This document shows, piece by piece, positions 63,034 to 64,000 of a stretch of 64,000 nucleotides of DNA (position 1 is its first letter; every line of letters begins with the position of its first letter). A program made the translations under genes and the position numbers. The notes under the pieces were generated by a model that was given only the letters and a program-made list of their open reading frames with translations, searched no databases and had not been told where the DNA came from. The DNA comes from Mesaphorura yosii (Eukaryota; Arthropoda; Collembola; Poduromorpha; Tullbergiidae), in the NCBI GenBank assembly GCA_009869945.1, contig WIXG01000157.1:1-64000 (forward strand). Direction: 5' to 3'.

Positions 63034-64000
63034 TCCAAAACAGGCTTCCTTCCGAGTACTCAGCTTATCAACGAGATTGGAGAGTTGTAAAATGCAAGTG
63101 AACTCGAACACAGCACAAAATTCCAACTAATTTCAATTTCTCATGTCATTCGTGATGACACGAAATGAAGACAAGACGACGGCAGAGACAGCGAGAGCCA
63201 CCCATAACGAGCTTTAACTTCTTAATTCACATGCGCAGTCGACAGTCGACAACTTCACAAGTCACAAGTGATAATACTCACATTAAGCGAGCAGGGGAAC
63301 CGATACAGACACAAAGTAGACGACGATAGCGTGGAAGGAAATGTGTAATTAATTATCAAGTTGGAAGAGCCTAGCGAGCGCACGCAGGCACGCTCTCAAG
63401 GGGAAGTGAGCTTGGCAGAGAACAGAGCAACAAGTGATAGTGATTGTCGGAAGTTCAATTGTTGAATGAGTCACTTGAAGGAGACGAGACAGCCTTTCAG
63501 CCCAGTCGACTGCATAAAGTATCATTGAATCATATTTCCTAAGCTAAGCCGTAGCCGTAGCCAGTTGCCAGTTACATGCAACTAAGTGAGTAGAAGCATG
63601 AGTACTCAACACAAAGTATAAAGCTTCAGGCGAATAACACATTGACGTCGCAGTGAGCAGTGATATATCAGTGCACTGCACGTCTTGTATAACAAGAATT
63701 AAGCGAGCATAGCCATTCAGCTTCAGTTAACTCAAATCCCATGCGTAAGGCTCAGTTAACTAAACCGAGTTTAAAGTTTCAACTCCTGGCAATTGCAATT
63801 TAAATCAGAACAGAATTGCACAGCATATGAGAAAATGAGATCTCACTTTGACTTTACTGATTTATGTGCGTTCGCGTTCGTTGCATGAATTTGAGCCGAC
63901 CGTATACTTTTGTGCTCTAAAACTTCAGCTTAAAATTCACTCAGAACGAGCAGGACTCGTAATCTTTTTAAAGCGACTTAATGATGTTGGTTAAAGTAGT

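Larger units (their letters stand above)
46495..64000. other. 17.5-kb exon-free domain, probable long 5' intron or regulatory region
   Basis: No exon with both splice sites and a recognisable product was found on either strand. ORFs are short, the longest about 130 codons (49593-49985 plus, 55761-56165 minus), and look random. The coiled-coil gene begins with an acceptor at 46495, so its first exon must lie in or beyond this stretch, making it at least partly an intron. It is AT-rich, with CAG/CAA runs, many CATAAA and TAATTA words, octamer-like ATGCAAAT sites, several perfect inverted repeats and a recurrent TGCACTGCA word. No transposon, tRNA or satellite was recognised. Confidence 0.5.

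Noticed and set aside
46495-64000. Transposon or virus-like element in the exon-free domain
   Set aside because: No reverse transcriptase, transposase, integrase or capsid-like reading frame, long terminal repeats or paired terminal inverted repeats were recognised.

Overview
The window looks like nuclear DNA of an invertebrate animal. It encodes metazoan proteins (myosin VI, a HECTD4-type ubiquitin ligase, TRAP-delta, a mitochondrial ribosomal protein). Introns are mostly 53-96 nt with GT..AG ends, and the AT-rich gaps are rich in homeodomain-like words. An arthropod fits best, but the sequence does not fix the clade. I see no bacterial genes, CRISPR, rRNA, convincing tRNA, retroviral or LTR element, or DNA transposon.

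Layout. Positions 229-16636 (minus) hold one HECTD4-like E3 ligase. I resolved it into 38 exons that join in frame to about 4,603 codons. From 17.3 to 18.2 kb (plus) lies a small membrane-anchored RING-finger gene, preceded in the same transcript by an 87-codon ORF whose stop overlaps the RING start (ATGA). Positions 18627-24527 (minus) hold complete myosin VI (14 coding exons, about 1,273 aa). A 4.7-kb non-coding gap follows, then FARSB on the plus strand (29199-31668, 10 exons, 582 aa). Next come four minus-strand genes: MRPS24, RPS24, SSR4 (TRAP-delta) and a CEP350-like centrosomal protein (36308-41703). The last has a 4.7-kb exon with three tandem repeats of about 180 aa. A coiled-coil, Ser/Asn-rich protein with SxIP motifs lies at 43230-46494 (minus), and its 5' end is outside the part I can model. 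From 46.5 kb to the end there is no supported exon. That stretch is probably the long 5' intron or regulatory domain of the coiled-coil gene, and it is rich in short palindromes and repeated words.

How the genes relate. Two are ubiquitin ligases arranged head to head (HECTD4-like and RING). Four serve translation or secretion (FARSB, MRPS24, RPS24, SSR4). Three concern actin or microtubules (myosin VI, CEP350-like, the SxIP coiled-coil protein). I see no operon-like pathway. The clustering is ordinary gene packing, with shared bidirectional upstream regions and tightly converging 3' ends. The most unusual items are the tandem PPxY repeats of the CEP350-like protein, the ATGA-coupled upstream ORF of the RING gene, and the sharp change from a gene-dense half with tiny introns to a 17.5-kb exon-free domain carrying recurrent motifs.
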